A DNA stretch of 64,000 nucleotides from Azospirillum brasilense (GTDB taxonomy: Bacteria > Pseudomonadota > Alphaproteobacteria > Azospirillales > Azospirillaceae), in assembly GCF_005222205.1 (NCBI RefSeq), contig NZ_CP032348.1, positions 337,001-401,000 of the forward strand. Reading direction: 5' to 3'. Of this stretch, positions 16,062 through 24,569 are shown one piece after another. Below the pieces are notes generated by a model, which saw only the letters and a program-made list of their open reading frames with translations, did no database searches and was not told where the DNA came from. A program made the position numbers and the translations under genes. The first letter of the stretch is position 1; each line of letters starts with the position of its first letter.

Positions 16062-17465
16062 TCAGAGCTTGTAGGCCTTCTTGGCGAGGGTGTAGGCGAG
16101 GTCCACCGCCAGCTCCGCGGCCTCGTCCTCCTCCAGCCGGTGCTCGGCGACGAGGCGGGCCAGGAAGGCGCAGTCGACGCGGCGGGCCACGTCGTGCCGG
16201 GCCGGGATCGAGCAGAAGGCGCGGGTGTCGTCGTTGAAGCCGACCGTGTTGTAGAAGCCGGCCGTCTCCGTGATCATCTCGCGGTAGCGGCGCATGCCCT
16301 CGGGGCTGTCGTGGAACCACCAGGCCGGGCCGACGCGCAGCGCCGGGTAATGGCCGGCCAGCGGCGCCAGTTCGCGGGCGTAGCTGGTCTCGTCGAGCGT
16401 GAACAGGATGATGGTCAGGTCGCGCTCGTTGCCGACGCGGTCGAGCAGCGGCTTCAGCGCCCGCACATACTCGGTGCCGGTCGGGATGTCGGCGCCCTTG
16501 TCGCGGCCGAAGCGCTCGAAGACGCCCGGGTTGTGGTTGCGGAAGCTGCCCGGATGGATCTGCATGACCAGACCGTCGTCCAGGCTCATCTTGGCCATCT
16601 CGGTCAGCATCTGGCCGCGGAAGATCTCCGCCTCGGCCGCCGTGATGGTGCCGCGCAGCGCCTTTTCGAACAGCCGCTCGGCGTCGGCGTCCGACAGGTC
16701 GGCGGTGGTCGCCGTGGCGTGGCCGTGGTCGGTCGAGGTGGCGCCGCCGACCTCCTTGAAATACTGGCGGCGGTTGCGCAGGGCGGCGAGGTAGCCGGCC
16801 CAGGTCCCGGTGTTCTCACCGGACAGCGCGCCCAGAGTCTCGACGTTGGCCTGGAAGCCCTCGAACTCCGGATCGACGACCGGGTCGGGGCGGAAGGCGG
16901 TGATGACGCGGCCCTTCCAGCCGCTCTCGCGGATGGCGCGGTGATGCTCCAGCGTGTCGAGCGGCGACTCGGTGGTCGCCAGCAGCTCGATGTTGAAGCG
17001 CTCGAACAGGGCGCGCGGCAGGAATTCCGGCTTCTGCAGGCAGGCGTCGATCTGGTCGAAGATGCGGTCGGCGCTGGCCCCGCTCAGCCGCTCCGTCACG
17101 CCGAACACCGTCTCGAAGGCGTGGTCGAGCCACATGCGCGTCGGGGTGCCGCGGAACAGGTGCCAGTTCTGGGCGAGCAGGCGCCAGATCTTGCGCGGAT
17201 CGCTCTCCACCGCCCCGCCGTCCTTGCGCGGCACGCCCAGGCTTTCCAACGTCACGCCCTGGCTGTAGAGCATGCGGAAGGCGTAATGGTCGGGCACCAC
17301 GAACAGCGACGCCGGGTTCGGGAACGCCTCGTTCTTGGCGAACCAGGACGGGTCCGTGTGGCCGTGCGGGCTGATGATCGGCAGGTGGCCCACCTCCGCG
17401 TACAGCCGGCGCGCGATGTCGCGCTGCGTGGGATCGCTGGGGAAGAGGCGGTCGGGGTGGAGCAT
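16062..17465 (-). CDS. uxaC: Glucuronate/galacturonate isomerase UxaC
   Basis: Uronate isomerase of 467 residues, the usual length. The amidohydrolase-like metal motif PHGHTDPSWF is near residue 35, and DPRKIWRLLAQNW, the LLATTESPLD segment and AFCSIPARHD further on match the family. It converts D-galacturonate to D-tagaturonate and D-glucuronate to D-fructuronate in the cytoplasm, the first step of the Ashwell pathway. The ATG at 17465 begins MLHPDRLFPSDP. The promoter (TTGCAT-18-TATATT) with a 14-base palindrome lies about 110 bases upstream. No tagaturonate/fructuronate reductase (uxaB/uxuB) is in the window. Confidence 0.96.
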   Translation of the reverse strand: MLHPDRLFPSDPTQRDIARRLYAEVGHLPIISPHGHTDPSWFAKNEAFPNPASLFVVPDHYAFRMLYSQGVTLESLGVPRKDGGAVESDPRKIWRLLAQNWHLFRGTPTRMWLDHAFETVFGVTERLSGASADRIFDQIDACLQKPEFLPRALFERFNIELLATTESPLDTLEHHRAIRESGWKGRVITAFRPDPVVDPEFEGFQANVETLGALSGENTGTWAGYLAALRNRRQYFKEVGGATSTDHGHATATTADLSDADAERLFEKALRGTITAAEAEIFRGQMLTEMAKMSLDDGLVMQIHPGSFRNHNPGVFERFGRDKGADIPTGTEYVRALKPLLDRVGNERDLTIILFTLDETSYARELAPLAGHYPALRVGPAWWFHDSPEGMRRYREMITETAGFYNTVGFNDDTRAFCSIPARHDVARRVDCAFLARLVAEHRLEEDEAAELAVDLAYTLAKKAYKL

Positions 17466-17571
17466 CGCTCATCTCCGGATAAAGGGATGCCGGACCGGGG
17501 TCCGGTGCCCATTTGAATGGGTGGTTCGGGTGTGGCGCCCTGTGCGGCGCCGGTCATGCCCCGCATGACGG

Positions 17572-17601
17572 AATATATTAATATATCAGTTCCGGATGCA
17601 A
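17572..17601 (-). promoter_or_regulatory. uxaC promoter with GntR-type operator
   Basis: Minus-strand -35 TTGCAT (17601-17596), 18-base spacer, -10 TATATT (17577-17572). The perfect palindrome ATATATTAATATAT (17573-17586) covers the -10, so a bound repressor would block polymerase. It is one of six related sites nearby. Confidence 0.75.
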
Positions 17602-17663
17602 GGACTTTGTGCGTCCCGCCCACAATTCTGTCGGCAGGACGCGCAATTCAAGAGGAAGGCCGG

Positions 17664-18098
17664 TCAGAGGCTGCGCGAATTGTGGGCGGCGAAGTCCACG
17701 GCCCGCGGGCGGTAGCCGCTGGTGAAGAGGGGGGAGGAGATCACCATGTCGGCGGTCGCCTCGTTGCAGGCCATCGGGATGTTGTAGAGCGTGGCGAGGC
17801 GGGTCAGCGCCTTCACGTCCACGTCGTGGGGCTGGGCGGTCATCGGGTCCACGAAGAAGACGAGCAGGTCGATCCGGCCCTCCGCGATCATCGCGCCGAT
17901 CTGTTGGTCGCCGCCCAGCGGACCGCTCTTCAGCGAGGTGATGTCCAACTGGGGGTGGGCCTCCCGGACCAATCGGCCGGTGGTGCCGGTGGACCAGAAG
18001 ACGTTGCCCTCCAGCGCGTGGATGTTGGCACCGAGCCAGCCGATCAGATCCGGCTTGCGGGCGTCGTGGGCGACGAGGGCGATGCGTTTGCGGTCCAC
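17664..18098 (-). CDS. mgsA: Methylglyoxal synthase MgsA
   Basis: Enzyme of 144 residues making methylglyoxal from dihydroxyacetone phosphate. Family motifs are ALVAHDARKPDL at the N-terminus, SGPLGGDQQIGAMIAEGRID with the catalytic Asp in GGDQQ, FFVDPMTAQPHDVDVKAL, and the C-terminal CNEATADMVISS. Start is GTG at 18098; its own promoter with operator lies about 50 bases upstream. It is separated from uxaC by about 200 bases. MgsA relieves sugar-phosphate stress, and its control by the uronate-type box suggests a phosphate-releasing overflow valve during uronate growth. That role is inferred. Confidence 0.95.
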   Translation of the reverse strand: MDRKRIALVAHDARKPDLIGWLGANIHALEGNVFWSTGTTGRLVREAHPQLDITSLKSGPLGGDQQIGAMIAEGRIDLLVFFVDPMTAQPHDVDVKALTRLATLYNIPMACNEATADMVISSPLFTSGYRPRAVDFAAHNSRSL

Positions 18099-18143
18099 GG
18101 TGACGGTCCTTGCGGCTGTGCGCTCCGCGGTGGAGCTTCCTTC

Positions 18144-18173
18144 AATATACTAGTATACTGATGAGCGGTGCAA
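18144..18173 (-). promoter_or_regulatory. mgsA promoter with GntR-type operator
   Basis: Minus-strand -35 TTGCAC (18173-18168), 18-base spacer, -10 TATATT (18149-18144), overlapping the palindrome TATACTAGTATA (18146-18157). The core is identical to the orphan site near 14330. Confidence 0.75.
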
Positions 18174-18232
18174 CGCGCTTCCCGGTGGGACAAACTGGCG
18201 CGGAACCGGGGCGCCGCGCGGGGTGAAGGCGT

Positions 18233-18262
18233 TTGACCCACCCCGCCGGGTATTAGTATATT
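18233..18262 (+). promoter_or_regulatory. gntR promoter with operator half (first regulator)
   Basis: Plus-strand -35 TTGACC (18233-18238), 18-base spacer, -10 TATATT (18257-18262), with TATTAGTATA (18251-18260) resembling the operator. It lies about 95 bases before the first GntR gene and back-to-back with the mgsA promoter, suggesting autoregulation. Confidence 0.65.
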
Positions 18263-18355
18263 GCGATGAAGGGCGGACCGTCTGCGGCGTGAACCAGCGG
18301 GTTCGACGCCGGCATCCCGGAGCAGCGGCGCCCTGACTTTTCCTGGCAGGAGCGG

Positions 18356-19150
18356 GTGTTGAAAAAGGCGGCGCAGATATCGACGGCGGATTCCGGACAG
18401 GACGAGGGCGTCAGGACGCGGACCCGGCGCCGCACGGCGGCGGCGGTCGCCCGCCCGGCCCAGCGCGGCACCACCGTGGCCGCGACGATCTACCGCGACC
18501 TGCGCAACGAGATCGTCTCGCTCCGCCGCAAGCCGGGCGAGCCGGTCGCGGAGAAGGTGATCGCCCAGGATTACGGCGTCAGCCGCACCCCGGTGCGCGA
18601 GGCCGTGCTGCGTCTGGCGGACGAGGGGCTGATCGAGATCTTCCCGCAGTCCGGCACCTTCGTCTCCCGCATCCCGCTGGGCGCCCTGCCGGAAGCCATC
18701 GCCATCCGCAAGGCGCTGGAGGAGGCGACCGTCCGCTACGCCGCCAAGCGCGCCACCCGCAGCCAGATCGCCAAGCTGCGCGCCAACCTGGAACTCCAGC
18801 GCGAGATGGAGGCCGCCCAGAATTTCGAAGGCTTCCATCAGGCCGACGAGACCTTCCACGCGTTGCTGGCGGAGACCGCCGGCTATCCGGGATTCTGGAG
18901 CCTGACGCAGCAGGTGAAGGTGCAGGTGGACCGCTACCGCCTGCTGACCCTGCCGGTGCTGGGCCGGGTGCCGGACGTGATCGCCGAGCATTCGGTCATC
19001 ATCGAGGCCATCGCCAACAACGACCCGGAGGCTGCGGCCAAGGCCATCGACCTGCATCTGGACTATCTCCAGGTCACCATCGCCGACGCGCAGAAGGCCA
19101 ACCCGCTCTATTTCACCGCCCCCTCGGAAGACGAGGCCGAGCCGGTCTGA
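18356..19150 (+). CDS. FadR-subfamily GntR regulator (uronate island), first copy
   Basis: Transcription factor of 264 residues. A basic, disordered N-terminal tail of about 40 residues precedes the winged helix (about 43-105; YGVSRTPVREAVLRLADEGL), then an FCD ligand/metal domain with D-x3-H (ADETFH) and later His residues (AEHSVI, DLHLDY). Start is GTG at 18356 or TTG at 18359; AGGAG spacing favours the TTG. It resembles ExuR/UxuR-type uronate repressors, and the palindromes around it fit FCD-GntR operators. It is clearly paralogous to the GntR gene at 24.6-25.4 kb. Confidence 0.9.
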   Translation: MLKKAAQISTADSGQDEGVRTRTRRRTAAAVARPAQRGTTVAATIYRDLRNEIVSLRRKPGEPVAEKVIAQDYGVSRTPVREAVLRLADEGLIEIFPQSGTFVSRIPLGALPEAIAIRKALEEATVRYAAKRATRSQIAKLRANLELQREMEAAQNFEGFHQADETFHALLAETAGYPGFWSLTQQVKVQVDRYRLLTLPVLGRVPDVIAEHSVIIEAIANNDPEAAAKAIDLHLDYLQVTIADAQKANPLYFTAPSEDEAEPV

Positions 19151-19234
19151 CGTCATTGCACACATCCCCTCTCCCGGGGCGGGAGAGGGCATTGCGGCAT
19201 TCTTAGGACTGACTGCTGGCTTGCGCTGTTGGTG

Positions 19235-19264
19235 TTGGGATGCATCTGTGGGCTAATATATCAG
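19235..19264 (+). promoter_or_regulatory. Aldo-keto reductase promoter with operator-like box
   Basis: TTGGGA (19235-19240), 16-base spacer, TATATC (19257-19262), with CTAATATATCAG (19253-19264) matching the right half and flank of the uxaC and second gntR boxes. Weaker than the other sites. Confidence 0.5.
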
Positions 19265-19307
19265 TCACGTTCCTCCCAACACCGCGCAAGACAGCCAGGA
19301 GACCGCG

Positions 19308-20348
19308 ATGCAATCGCTCTACCGCGCCGATCCGGCCCGCTACACCGCCATGACCTACCGCCGCAGCGGGCGGAGCGGGCTCGACCTGCCGGCCATTTCG
19401 CTGGGGCTGTGGCAGAATTTCGGCGGCACCGACGTGTTCGAGACCGGGCGCGCCGTGCTGCGCCGGGCCTTCGACCGTGGCGTCACCCATTTCGACCTCG
19501 CCAACAATTACGGCCCGCCGCCGGGATCGGCGGAGGAGAATTTCGGGCGCGTCCTGGCGACCGACTTCAAGGCCCACCGCGACGAGCTGATCGTCTCCAC
19601 CAAGGCCGGCTACGACATGTGGCCCGGCCCCTACGGGAGCTGGGGCTCGCGCAAGTACCTGACGGCCAGCCTGGACCAGAGCCTCAAGCGGATGGGGCTC
19701 GACTATGTGGACATCTTCTACTCGCACCGCGTCGATCCGCGCACCCCGCTGGAGGAGACGATGGGCGCGCTCGACCACGCCGTGCGGCAGGGCAAGGCGC
19801 TCTATGTCGGCATCTCCTCCTACTCGCCGGAGATGACCCGGCGGGCGGCGGTGATCCTCAAGGACCTCGGCACGCCCTGCCTGATCCACCAGCCCTCCTA
19901 TTCGATGCTGAACCGCTGGATCGAGGGCGGTCTTCTCGACGCGCTGGAGGAGACCGGGATCGGCTGCATCGCCTTCTCGCCGCTGGCCCAGGGCATGCTG
20001 ACCACCAAGTATCTGAACGGCCAGCCCACCGACGCCCGCGCCGCCAAGGGCGGCACGCTGAAGGCGCATTTCCTGTCGCCGGAGAATCTGGAGCGGGTGC
20101 GCGCCCTGGACGCCATCGCCCAGCGGCGCGGCCAGACGCTGGCCCAGATGGCCATCGCCTGGGTGCTGCGCGACCCGCGGGTGACCTCCGCCCTGATCGG
20201 CGCCCGCAACGTCGAGCAGCTCGACAACTCGCTCGACGCGCTGAAGAACACCGCCTTCACGCCGGAGGAACTGGCCGAGATCGACCGCCACGCCGTCGAT
20301 GGCGGGCTGAACCTGTGGCAGAACTCGTCGAACGCCGAAGCCGGCTGA
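19308..20348 (+). CDS. Aldo-keto reductase, YghZ/MgrA (L-glyceraldehyde 3-phosphate reductase) type
   Basis: NADPH-dependent reductase of 346 residues. AKR tetrad residues can be placed: Asp/Tyr in THFDLANNYGPPPG, Lys in VSTKAGYDMWPGPYG, His in DIFYSHRVDP. The extended WPGPYGSWGSRKYL loop is typical of the YghZ group, which reduces methylglyoxal and L-glyceraldehyde 3-phosphate. AGGAG lies 8 bases before the ATG. An operator-like box sits upstream, and mgsA, which makes methylglyoxal, is one gene away. The alternative is a uronate or keto-sugar reductase filling the missing UxaB step. A strong terminator follows. Confidence 0.9.
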   Translation: MQSLYRADPARYTAMTYRRSGRSGLDLPAISLGLWQNFGGTDVFETGRAVLRRAFDRGVTHFDLANNYGPPPGSAEENFGRVLATDFKAHRDELIVSTKAGYDMWPGPYGSWGSRKYLTASLDQSLKRMGLDYVDIFYSHRVDPRTPLEETMGALDHAVRQGKALYVGISSYSPEMTRRAAVILKDLGTPCLIHQPSYSMLNRWIEGGLLDALEETGIGCIAFSPLAQGMLTTKYLNGQPTDARAAKGGTLKAHFLSPENLERVRALDAIAQRRGQTLAQMAIAWVLRDPRVTSALIGARNVEQLDNSLDALKNTAFTPEELAEIDRHAVDGGLNLWQNSSNAEAG

Positions 20349-20371
20349 TCCGCCGAACGCCGACATGAAAA

Positions 20372-20406
20372 GGGCCGCGCCGGGGATGCCGGCGCGGCCC
20401 TTTTTC
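20372..20406. terminator. Bidirectional rho-independent terminator
   Basis: GGGCCGCGCCGG, short loop, CCGGCGCGGCCC then TTTTT on the plus strand, with AAAA on the other side so it also works leftward. It serves the convergent aldo-keto reductase and dctM genes. Confidence 0.9.
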
Positions 20407-20421
20407 GTGACCCTGTGGGCC

Positions 20422-21705
20422 TCAGCGCATCAGCAGATGGGGGAGCCAGAGGGAGAAGGTCGGAACGTAGGTGACGAGGAGGAGGGTGACGAAGAGGGCG
20501 CCGTAGAAGGGGGTGATGGAGCGCATGACCTGGCCGACCGAGACCTCGCCGATGGCGCAGCCGATGAACTGGGTGGTGCCGACCGGCGGGGTGTTGAGGC
20601 CGAGTGCGCAGTTGATCAGCATGACGATGCCGAACTGCACCGGGTCCATGCCGTACTGCATGGCAATCGGCAGGAAGATCGGCGTGCAGATCAGGATCGT
20701 GCTCGCCATGTCCATGAAGGTGCCGAGCAGGAACAGGATGATGTTGATCAGCAGGAAGATGACCAGCGGGTTGGTCGAGATGCCCGCCATCAGCTCGCCG
20801 GTGATCTCGGCCACTTGGTACAGCCCCATGATGTACTGGAACATCGTGGAGACGCCGATCAGCAGCAGGACCACGCCGGTCGTCTTGACCGTCTTGGCGG
20901 CCGCCGCCAGGAAATGGTCCCAGGTCAGCGTGCGGTAGACGAAGGTGGTGAGCAGCAGCGCGTAGATCACCGCGATGGAGGCGGACTCGGTGGCGGTGAA
21001 GACGCCGGACGTGATGCCGGCCAGGATGATCACGACGATGAGCAGGCCGGGCGCCGAGGCGGCGAAGGAGCGGCCCAGGATGGCCCAGCCGGGGAAGGTG
21101 CCGGCGGGGTAGCCGCGCTTGACCGCGACGTAGTAGGCCGCCCCCAGGTTGCAGACCATCAGCAGCAGGGCCGGGACGATGCCGGCGGCGATCAGCGCGC
21201 CGATGGAGGCTTTGCCGCCGGCGGCCAGCGCGTAGATGATCATGTTGTGGCTGGTCGGCATCAGCGCGCCGACGAGGGCGGCGTGGGTGGTGACGTTGAC
21301 GGCGTAATCGGCGTGGTAGCCCTCGCGCTTCATCATCGGGATCATCACCGCACCCATGGCCGAGACGTCGGCGACGGGGGAGCCGGCGACGCCGCCGAAC
21401 AGCGTGCAGGCGACGACGTTGGACATGCCGAGGCCGCCGCGGATGTGGCCGACCATGTTCTTGGCGGTGGCGACGATCTTGTCGGCGACGCCGCCGTGGA
21501 GCATCAGCTCGCCGGAGAAGACGAAGAAGGGGATGGCGAGGAAGGAGAAGACGTTCATGCCGGACATCATCTGCTGGAAGATGACGGCGACGGGGAGGCC
21601 CTCGTAGAGGATGGTGCAGAGCGCCGACAGGCCGATGGCGAAGGCGACCGGGATGCCCAGGACGAGGAAGCCGAAGAAGGTGACGGCGAGAATGGTCAGT
21701 TCCAT
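20422..21705 (-). CDS. dctM: TRAP transporter large permease DctM
   Basis: Large membrane subunit of a TRAP importer, 427 residues with about 12 hydrophobic helices. Signatures are FFGFLVLGIPVAFAIGLSA, the FAIPFFVFSGELM-type segment (here FLAIPFFVFSGELMLHGG), GGVAGSPVADVSAMGAVMIP and NTPPVGTTQF near the end, all typical of DctM/SiaM. With DctQ it forms a sodium-driven channel fed by DctP. The ATG at 21705 overlaps the dctQ stop by 10 bases. Setting within the uronate operon suggests galacturonate/glucuronate import. Confidence 0.96.
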   Translation of the reverse strand: MELTILAVTFFGFLVLGIPVAFAIGLSALCTILYEGLPVAVIFQQMMSGMNVFSFLAIPFFVFSGELMLHGGVADKIVATAKNMVGHIRGGLGMSNVVACTLFGGVAGSPVADVSAMGAVMIPMMKREGYHADYAVNVTTHAALVGALMPTSHNMIIYALAAGGKASIGALIAAGIVPALLLMVCNLGAAYYVAVKRGYPAGTFPGWAILGRSFAASAPGLLIVVIILAGITSGVFTATESASIAVIYALLLTTFVYRTLTWDHFLAAAAKTVKTTGVVLLLIGVSTMFQYIMGLYQVAEITGELMAGISTNPLVIFLLINIILFLLGTFMDMASTILICTPIFLPIAMQYGMDPVQFGIVMLINCALGLNTPPVGTTQFIGCAIGEVSVGQVMRSITPFYGALFVTLLLVTYVPTFSLWLPHLLMR

Positions 21706-22235
21706 GACGGCGCGACCTCCTCGCCGCGGATGATGGCGACGATGTGCTCGATGGAGAAGAGCACGATCAGGACGCCGGAGAGCACGAGCGGGATGTAGCG
21801 GACGGCTTCGGAGACGTGCAGGTTGGGAATGTAGTAGGAGGCGACGGAGGTGCCGAGCACCCAGCCGTTGTAGGCCATGCAGGCGCCGAAGACGCCGACG
21901 AGGGCGTAGATGACGATCTCGACCTTGCGGCGGATGGCGTCGGGGAGCATGACGAGGAAGGATTCCAGGCCGATGTGTCCGGCGTCGCGGACCCCGACGG
22001 CGGCGCCGATGAGGGTGACGTAGAGGACCAGCACGATGGCCAGGCTCTCCGCCCAGGTCGGCGAGTTGTTCAGCACGTAGCGGCCGAAGACCTGATAGAA
22101 CACCACGCCCACGATGGCCATCAGGCCGACCATCGCCACGCACATCCCCGACCGCGCCAGCCGCGCGTTCACCCGCGTCAGCAGGCCCGCGCTCTGCGGG
22201 GGGCTGTGGTCCATTGCTTGCAGCTCGACATCCAT
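21696..22235 (-). CDS. dctQ: TRAP transporter small permease DctQ
   Basis: Small TRAP membrane subunit, 179 residues with four hydrophobic helices; the family pattern VFGRYVLNNSPTWAESLAIV and VRDAGHIGLESF are present. The ATG at 22235 gives MDVELQAMDHSP; a downstream ATG at 22214 is possible. It is 73 bases after dctP and overlaps dctM. Confidence 0.94.
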   Translation of the reverse strand: MDVELQAMDHSPPQSAGLLTRVNARLARSGMCVAMVGLMAIVGVVFYQVFGRYVLNNSPTWAESLAIVLVLYVTLIGAAVGVRDAGHIGLESFLVMLPDAIRRKVEIVIYALVGVFGACMAYNGWVLGTSVASYYIPNLHVSEAVRYIPLVLSGVLIVLFSIEHIVAIIRGEEVAPSWN

Positions 22236-22308
22236 GCCGCCGGCTCCCCTCAAAGGACGCGGCGCCGCCCTTCGGTCTGCCGAAGGGAAGCGCCGCGTTC
22301 GACTGTTC

Positions 22309-23298
22309 TTACTTCGTGTCCTGGATGCGCTTCACGAGGCCGTCCAGCTTCGGCGTGCTCGCGAACTGCTTGTAGACGGGAGCCATCGCGTCGATGAACT
22401 CCTGCTTGTTCGTGACCTCGACGATCTGGGCGCCGGCCTTCACGACCACGTCCTTGGACTTCTGCTCACGCTCGTCCCACAGCTTGCGCATGTAGGGGAC
22501 GGAGTCCTTGGCGGCCTTGCGGATGGCGGCCTGGTCGTCCTTGGACAGGCGGTCCCACGAAACCTTCGAGAAGACCAGCACTTCCGGCGCCATCGCGTGC
22601 TCGGTCAGGGTGAAGTACTTGGCGGCCTCGAAGTGGCGCGAGGACTCGTAGGACGGGTAGTTGTTCTCCGCCGCGTCGACGATGCCGGTCTTCAGCGCCG
22701 TGTAGACCTCGCCGAAGGGCATCGGCGTGGCGTTGGCGCCCAGCGCCTGGATCATGGCGACGAACAGGTCGGACTGCTGGACGCGGATCTTGGCGCCCTT
22801 CATGTCGGCCAGCGTCTTGTAGGGCTTGGCGGCCGAATACATGCTGCGCGAGCCGCTGTCGTAGAAGGCCAGGCCGATCATGCCCTGGCTTTCCATGGCG
22901 GCGAGGATCTCGTCGCCGATCGGGCCGTCCAGAACGGCGCGCATGTGCTCGGTGGAGCGGAAGATGAAGGGCAGGGCCGTGACCATCGTCTCCGGGACGA
23001 CGTTGTTCAGCGGTGCCACGTTGATGCGCATCATGTCGAGCCCGCCGATCTTCAGCTGCTCGATGGTGTCCTTCTCGGTGCCGAGCGCGCCGTTCGGGTA
23101 GACCTTCACGCCGAGCTTGCCGCCGGTCCGCTCCTTCAGGAGCTTGTCGACGTACTTGACGGCCTCGACGGTCGGGTAGTCGGCCGGGTGGATGTCCGCG
23201 GAGCGGAAGTCGCGGGCCACGACCGGGGTGGCGAGCAGGGTGCAGGCCGCGCAGGCGGCGAGAAGGGCGGCGCGGATACCGCGGGTCGAAAGATGCAT
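22309..23298 (-). CDS. dctP: TRAP solute-binding protein DctP, probable hexuronate binder
   Basis: Periplasmic binding protein of 329 residues with signal peptide (ALLAACAACTLLATPVVA, then RDFRSADIHP). The DctP family pattern is clear: VKVYPNGALGTEKDTIEQLK, the LPFIFRS loop and the ligand-carboxylate-binding region KIRVQQSDLFVAM followed by EVYTALKTGIVDAAENN. AGGAGG lies before the ATG. In the same operon as kduD and kdgF, it most likely binds galacturonate, glucuronate or unsaturated uronates. That substrate is inferred from context. Confidence 0.94.
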   Translation of the reverse strand: MHLSTRGIRAALLAACAACTLLATPVVARDFRSADIHPADYPTVEAVKYVDKLLKERTGGKLGVKVYPNGALGTEKDTIEQLKIGGLDMMRINVAPLNNVVPETMVTALPFIFRSTEHMRAVLDGPIGDEILAAMESQGMIGLAFYDSGSRSMYSAAKPYKTLADMKGAKIRVQQSDLFVAMIQALGANATPMPFGEVYTALKTGIVDAAENNYPSYESSRHFEAAKYFTLTEHAMAPEVLVFSKVSWDRLSKDDQAAIRKAAKDSVPYMRKLWDEREQKSKDVVVKAGAQIVEVTNKQEFIDAMAPVYKQFASTPKLDGLVKRIQDTK

Positions 23299-23426
23299 AG
23301 CGTGTCCTCCTGGCGATTGTTCGGCAGCTTCAGGCTGGTTCTTTGGTTTGGACGGTTGGGTCCGGAAGCCGCCCGGCGCGTGTTCCCGCGCGCCGGGCAA
23401 CGGGTGAAGGTCGGCGGGTGATCTCG

Positions 23427-23762
23427 TCAGGCGAGGAAGTCCTCGCGCGGGGGCGTGAAGATGTCGAGCAGGACGCCCGGCTCCAGCGCGACGACGCCGT
23501 GCAGGGCGTTGGACGGCACCATGTAGCCGTCGCCGGTGCCCAGCCGCCGGGTGACGCCCTCGATGGTGACGTCGAAGGCACCCTTTTCGACCACGGCGCA
23601 CTGGACGTGCGGGTGGCGGTGCTGCGGTCCGATGGCGCCGGTCTCGAACTCGACGCGCACCATCATCATGGCGTCGTTGTGGCCGAGGATCTTGCGGCGC
23701 ACCCCGGCGCCCAGGTCCTGCCACGCCACCGCCTCGTCGATCACGAAAACGTCCGTGCTCAT
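23427..23762 (-). CDS. kdgF: KdgF cupin, unsaturated uronate metabolism
   Basis: Single cupin of 111 residues. The metal-binding set is HRHPHVQ with a downstream His in SNALHGV and a central Gly-rich turn (GTGDGYMVPSN). KdgF turns 4,5-unsaturated uronates from pectin or alginate cleavage into the linear keto form 5-keto-4-deoxyuronate (DKI). It sits between kduD and dctPQM. No kduI, the usual next enzyme, is in the window. The match to KdgF length and motif order is good. Confidence 0.9.
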   Translation of the reverse strand: MSTDVFVIDEAVAWQDLGAGVRRKILGHNDAMMMVRVEFETGAIGPQHRHPHVQCAVVEKGAFDVTIEGVTRRLGTGDGYMVPSNALHGVVALEPGVLLDIFTPPREDFLA

Positions 23763-23810
23763 CCTCGTCTTCCCCTTACAATCTTCGGCGGGCTCTGGTC
23801 GTTTGGCCCG

Positions 23811-24569
23811 TCAGCGGGCGAGCCAGCCGCCGTCCACCGGCAGGATCGTGCCGTGGACGTAATCGGACGCATCGGACGCCAGAAACACCGCGGGACCGCC
23901 CATGTCGGCGGGCTCGCTCCAGCGTCCGGCGGGGATGCGGGCCAGAATTTCGGCGTTGCGGCGCTCGTCGGCGCGCAGCGCGCTGGTGACGCTGGTCGCG
24001 ACGTAGCCCGGCGCGATGGCGTTCACGTTGATGCCCTTGCCCGCCCATTCGTTGGCGAGCAGCCGGGTGATCCCGGCGATGCCGCTCTTCGACGCCGCGT
24101 AGGAGGGCACGCGGATGCCGCCCTGGAAGGACAGCATGGAGGCGATGTTGATGATCTTGCCCTTCCGCCCGTTCCCCAGCGCGTAGCGCCCGAAGGCCTG
24201 GCAGAGGAAGAAGACCGACTTCAGGTTCACGTCCAGGACGGCGTCCCAGTCGGCCTCGGTGAAGTCCAGCGGGTCGTCGCGGCGGATCAGCCCGGCGTTG
24301 TTGACCAGGATGTCCAGCCCGCCGAGCGTGCCGACCGCCTCCTCCATCACCGCGGGGATCGGGGCGATGCTGGACAGGTCGGCGGGGATCGCGGCGAAGC
24401 GGCGGCCCAGCCCCTCGACCAGCGCGCGCGTCTCGTCCGGCGCGGTGCGCCCGGCCACGGCGATGTCGGCGCCGGCCCGCGCCAGGGCGACCGCGATGGC
24501 CTGCCCGATGCCGCCGTTGGCGCCGGTGACCAGGGCGGTCCTGCCGGAGAGGTCGAAGGGGTTGGTCAT
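23811..24569 (-). CDS. kduD: 2-dehydro-3-deoxy-D-gluconate 5-dehydrogenase KduD (SDR)
   Basis: Short-chain dehydrogenase of 252 residues. Rossmann motif TGANGGIGQAIA, NNAG at about 85, catalytic Ser in NIASMLSFQGG and YAASK are visible, and NPFDLSGRTALVTG is the typical KduD opening. It interconverts 2,5-diketo-3-deoxygluconate and KDG with NAD(H). Its ATG overlaps the stop of the upstream gntR gene by four bases. It is distinguished from generic SDRs by context and by the LSFQGGIRVPSYAASK segment. Confidence 0.92.
   Translation of the reverse strand: MTNPFDLSGRTALVTGANGGIGQAIAVALARAGADIAVAGRTAPDETRALVEGLGRRFAAIPADLSSIAPIPAVMEEAVGTLGGLDILVNNAGLIRRDDPLDFTEADWDAVLDVNLKSVFFLCQAFGRYALGNGRKGKIINIASMLSFQGGIRVPSYAASKSGIAGITRLLANEWAGKGINVNAIAPGYVATSVTSALRADERRNAEILARIPAGRWSEPADMGGPAVFLASDASDYVHGTILPVDGGWLAR

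Noticed and set aside
19165..19195. CCCTCTCCCGGGGCGGGAGAGGG-like hairpin after the first gntR gene as a full repeat copy
   Set aside because: Only the end hairpin is present, without the GGTGAGGG part, so I did not count it as a fifth copy; it may still help end the gntR transcript.
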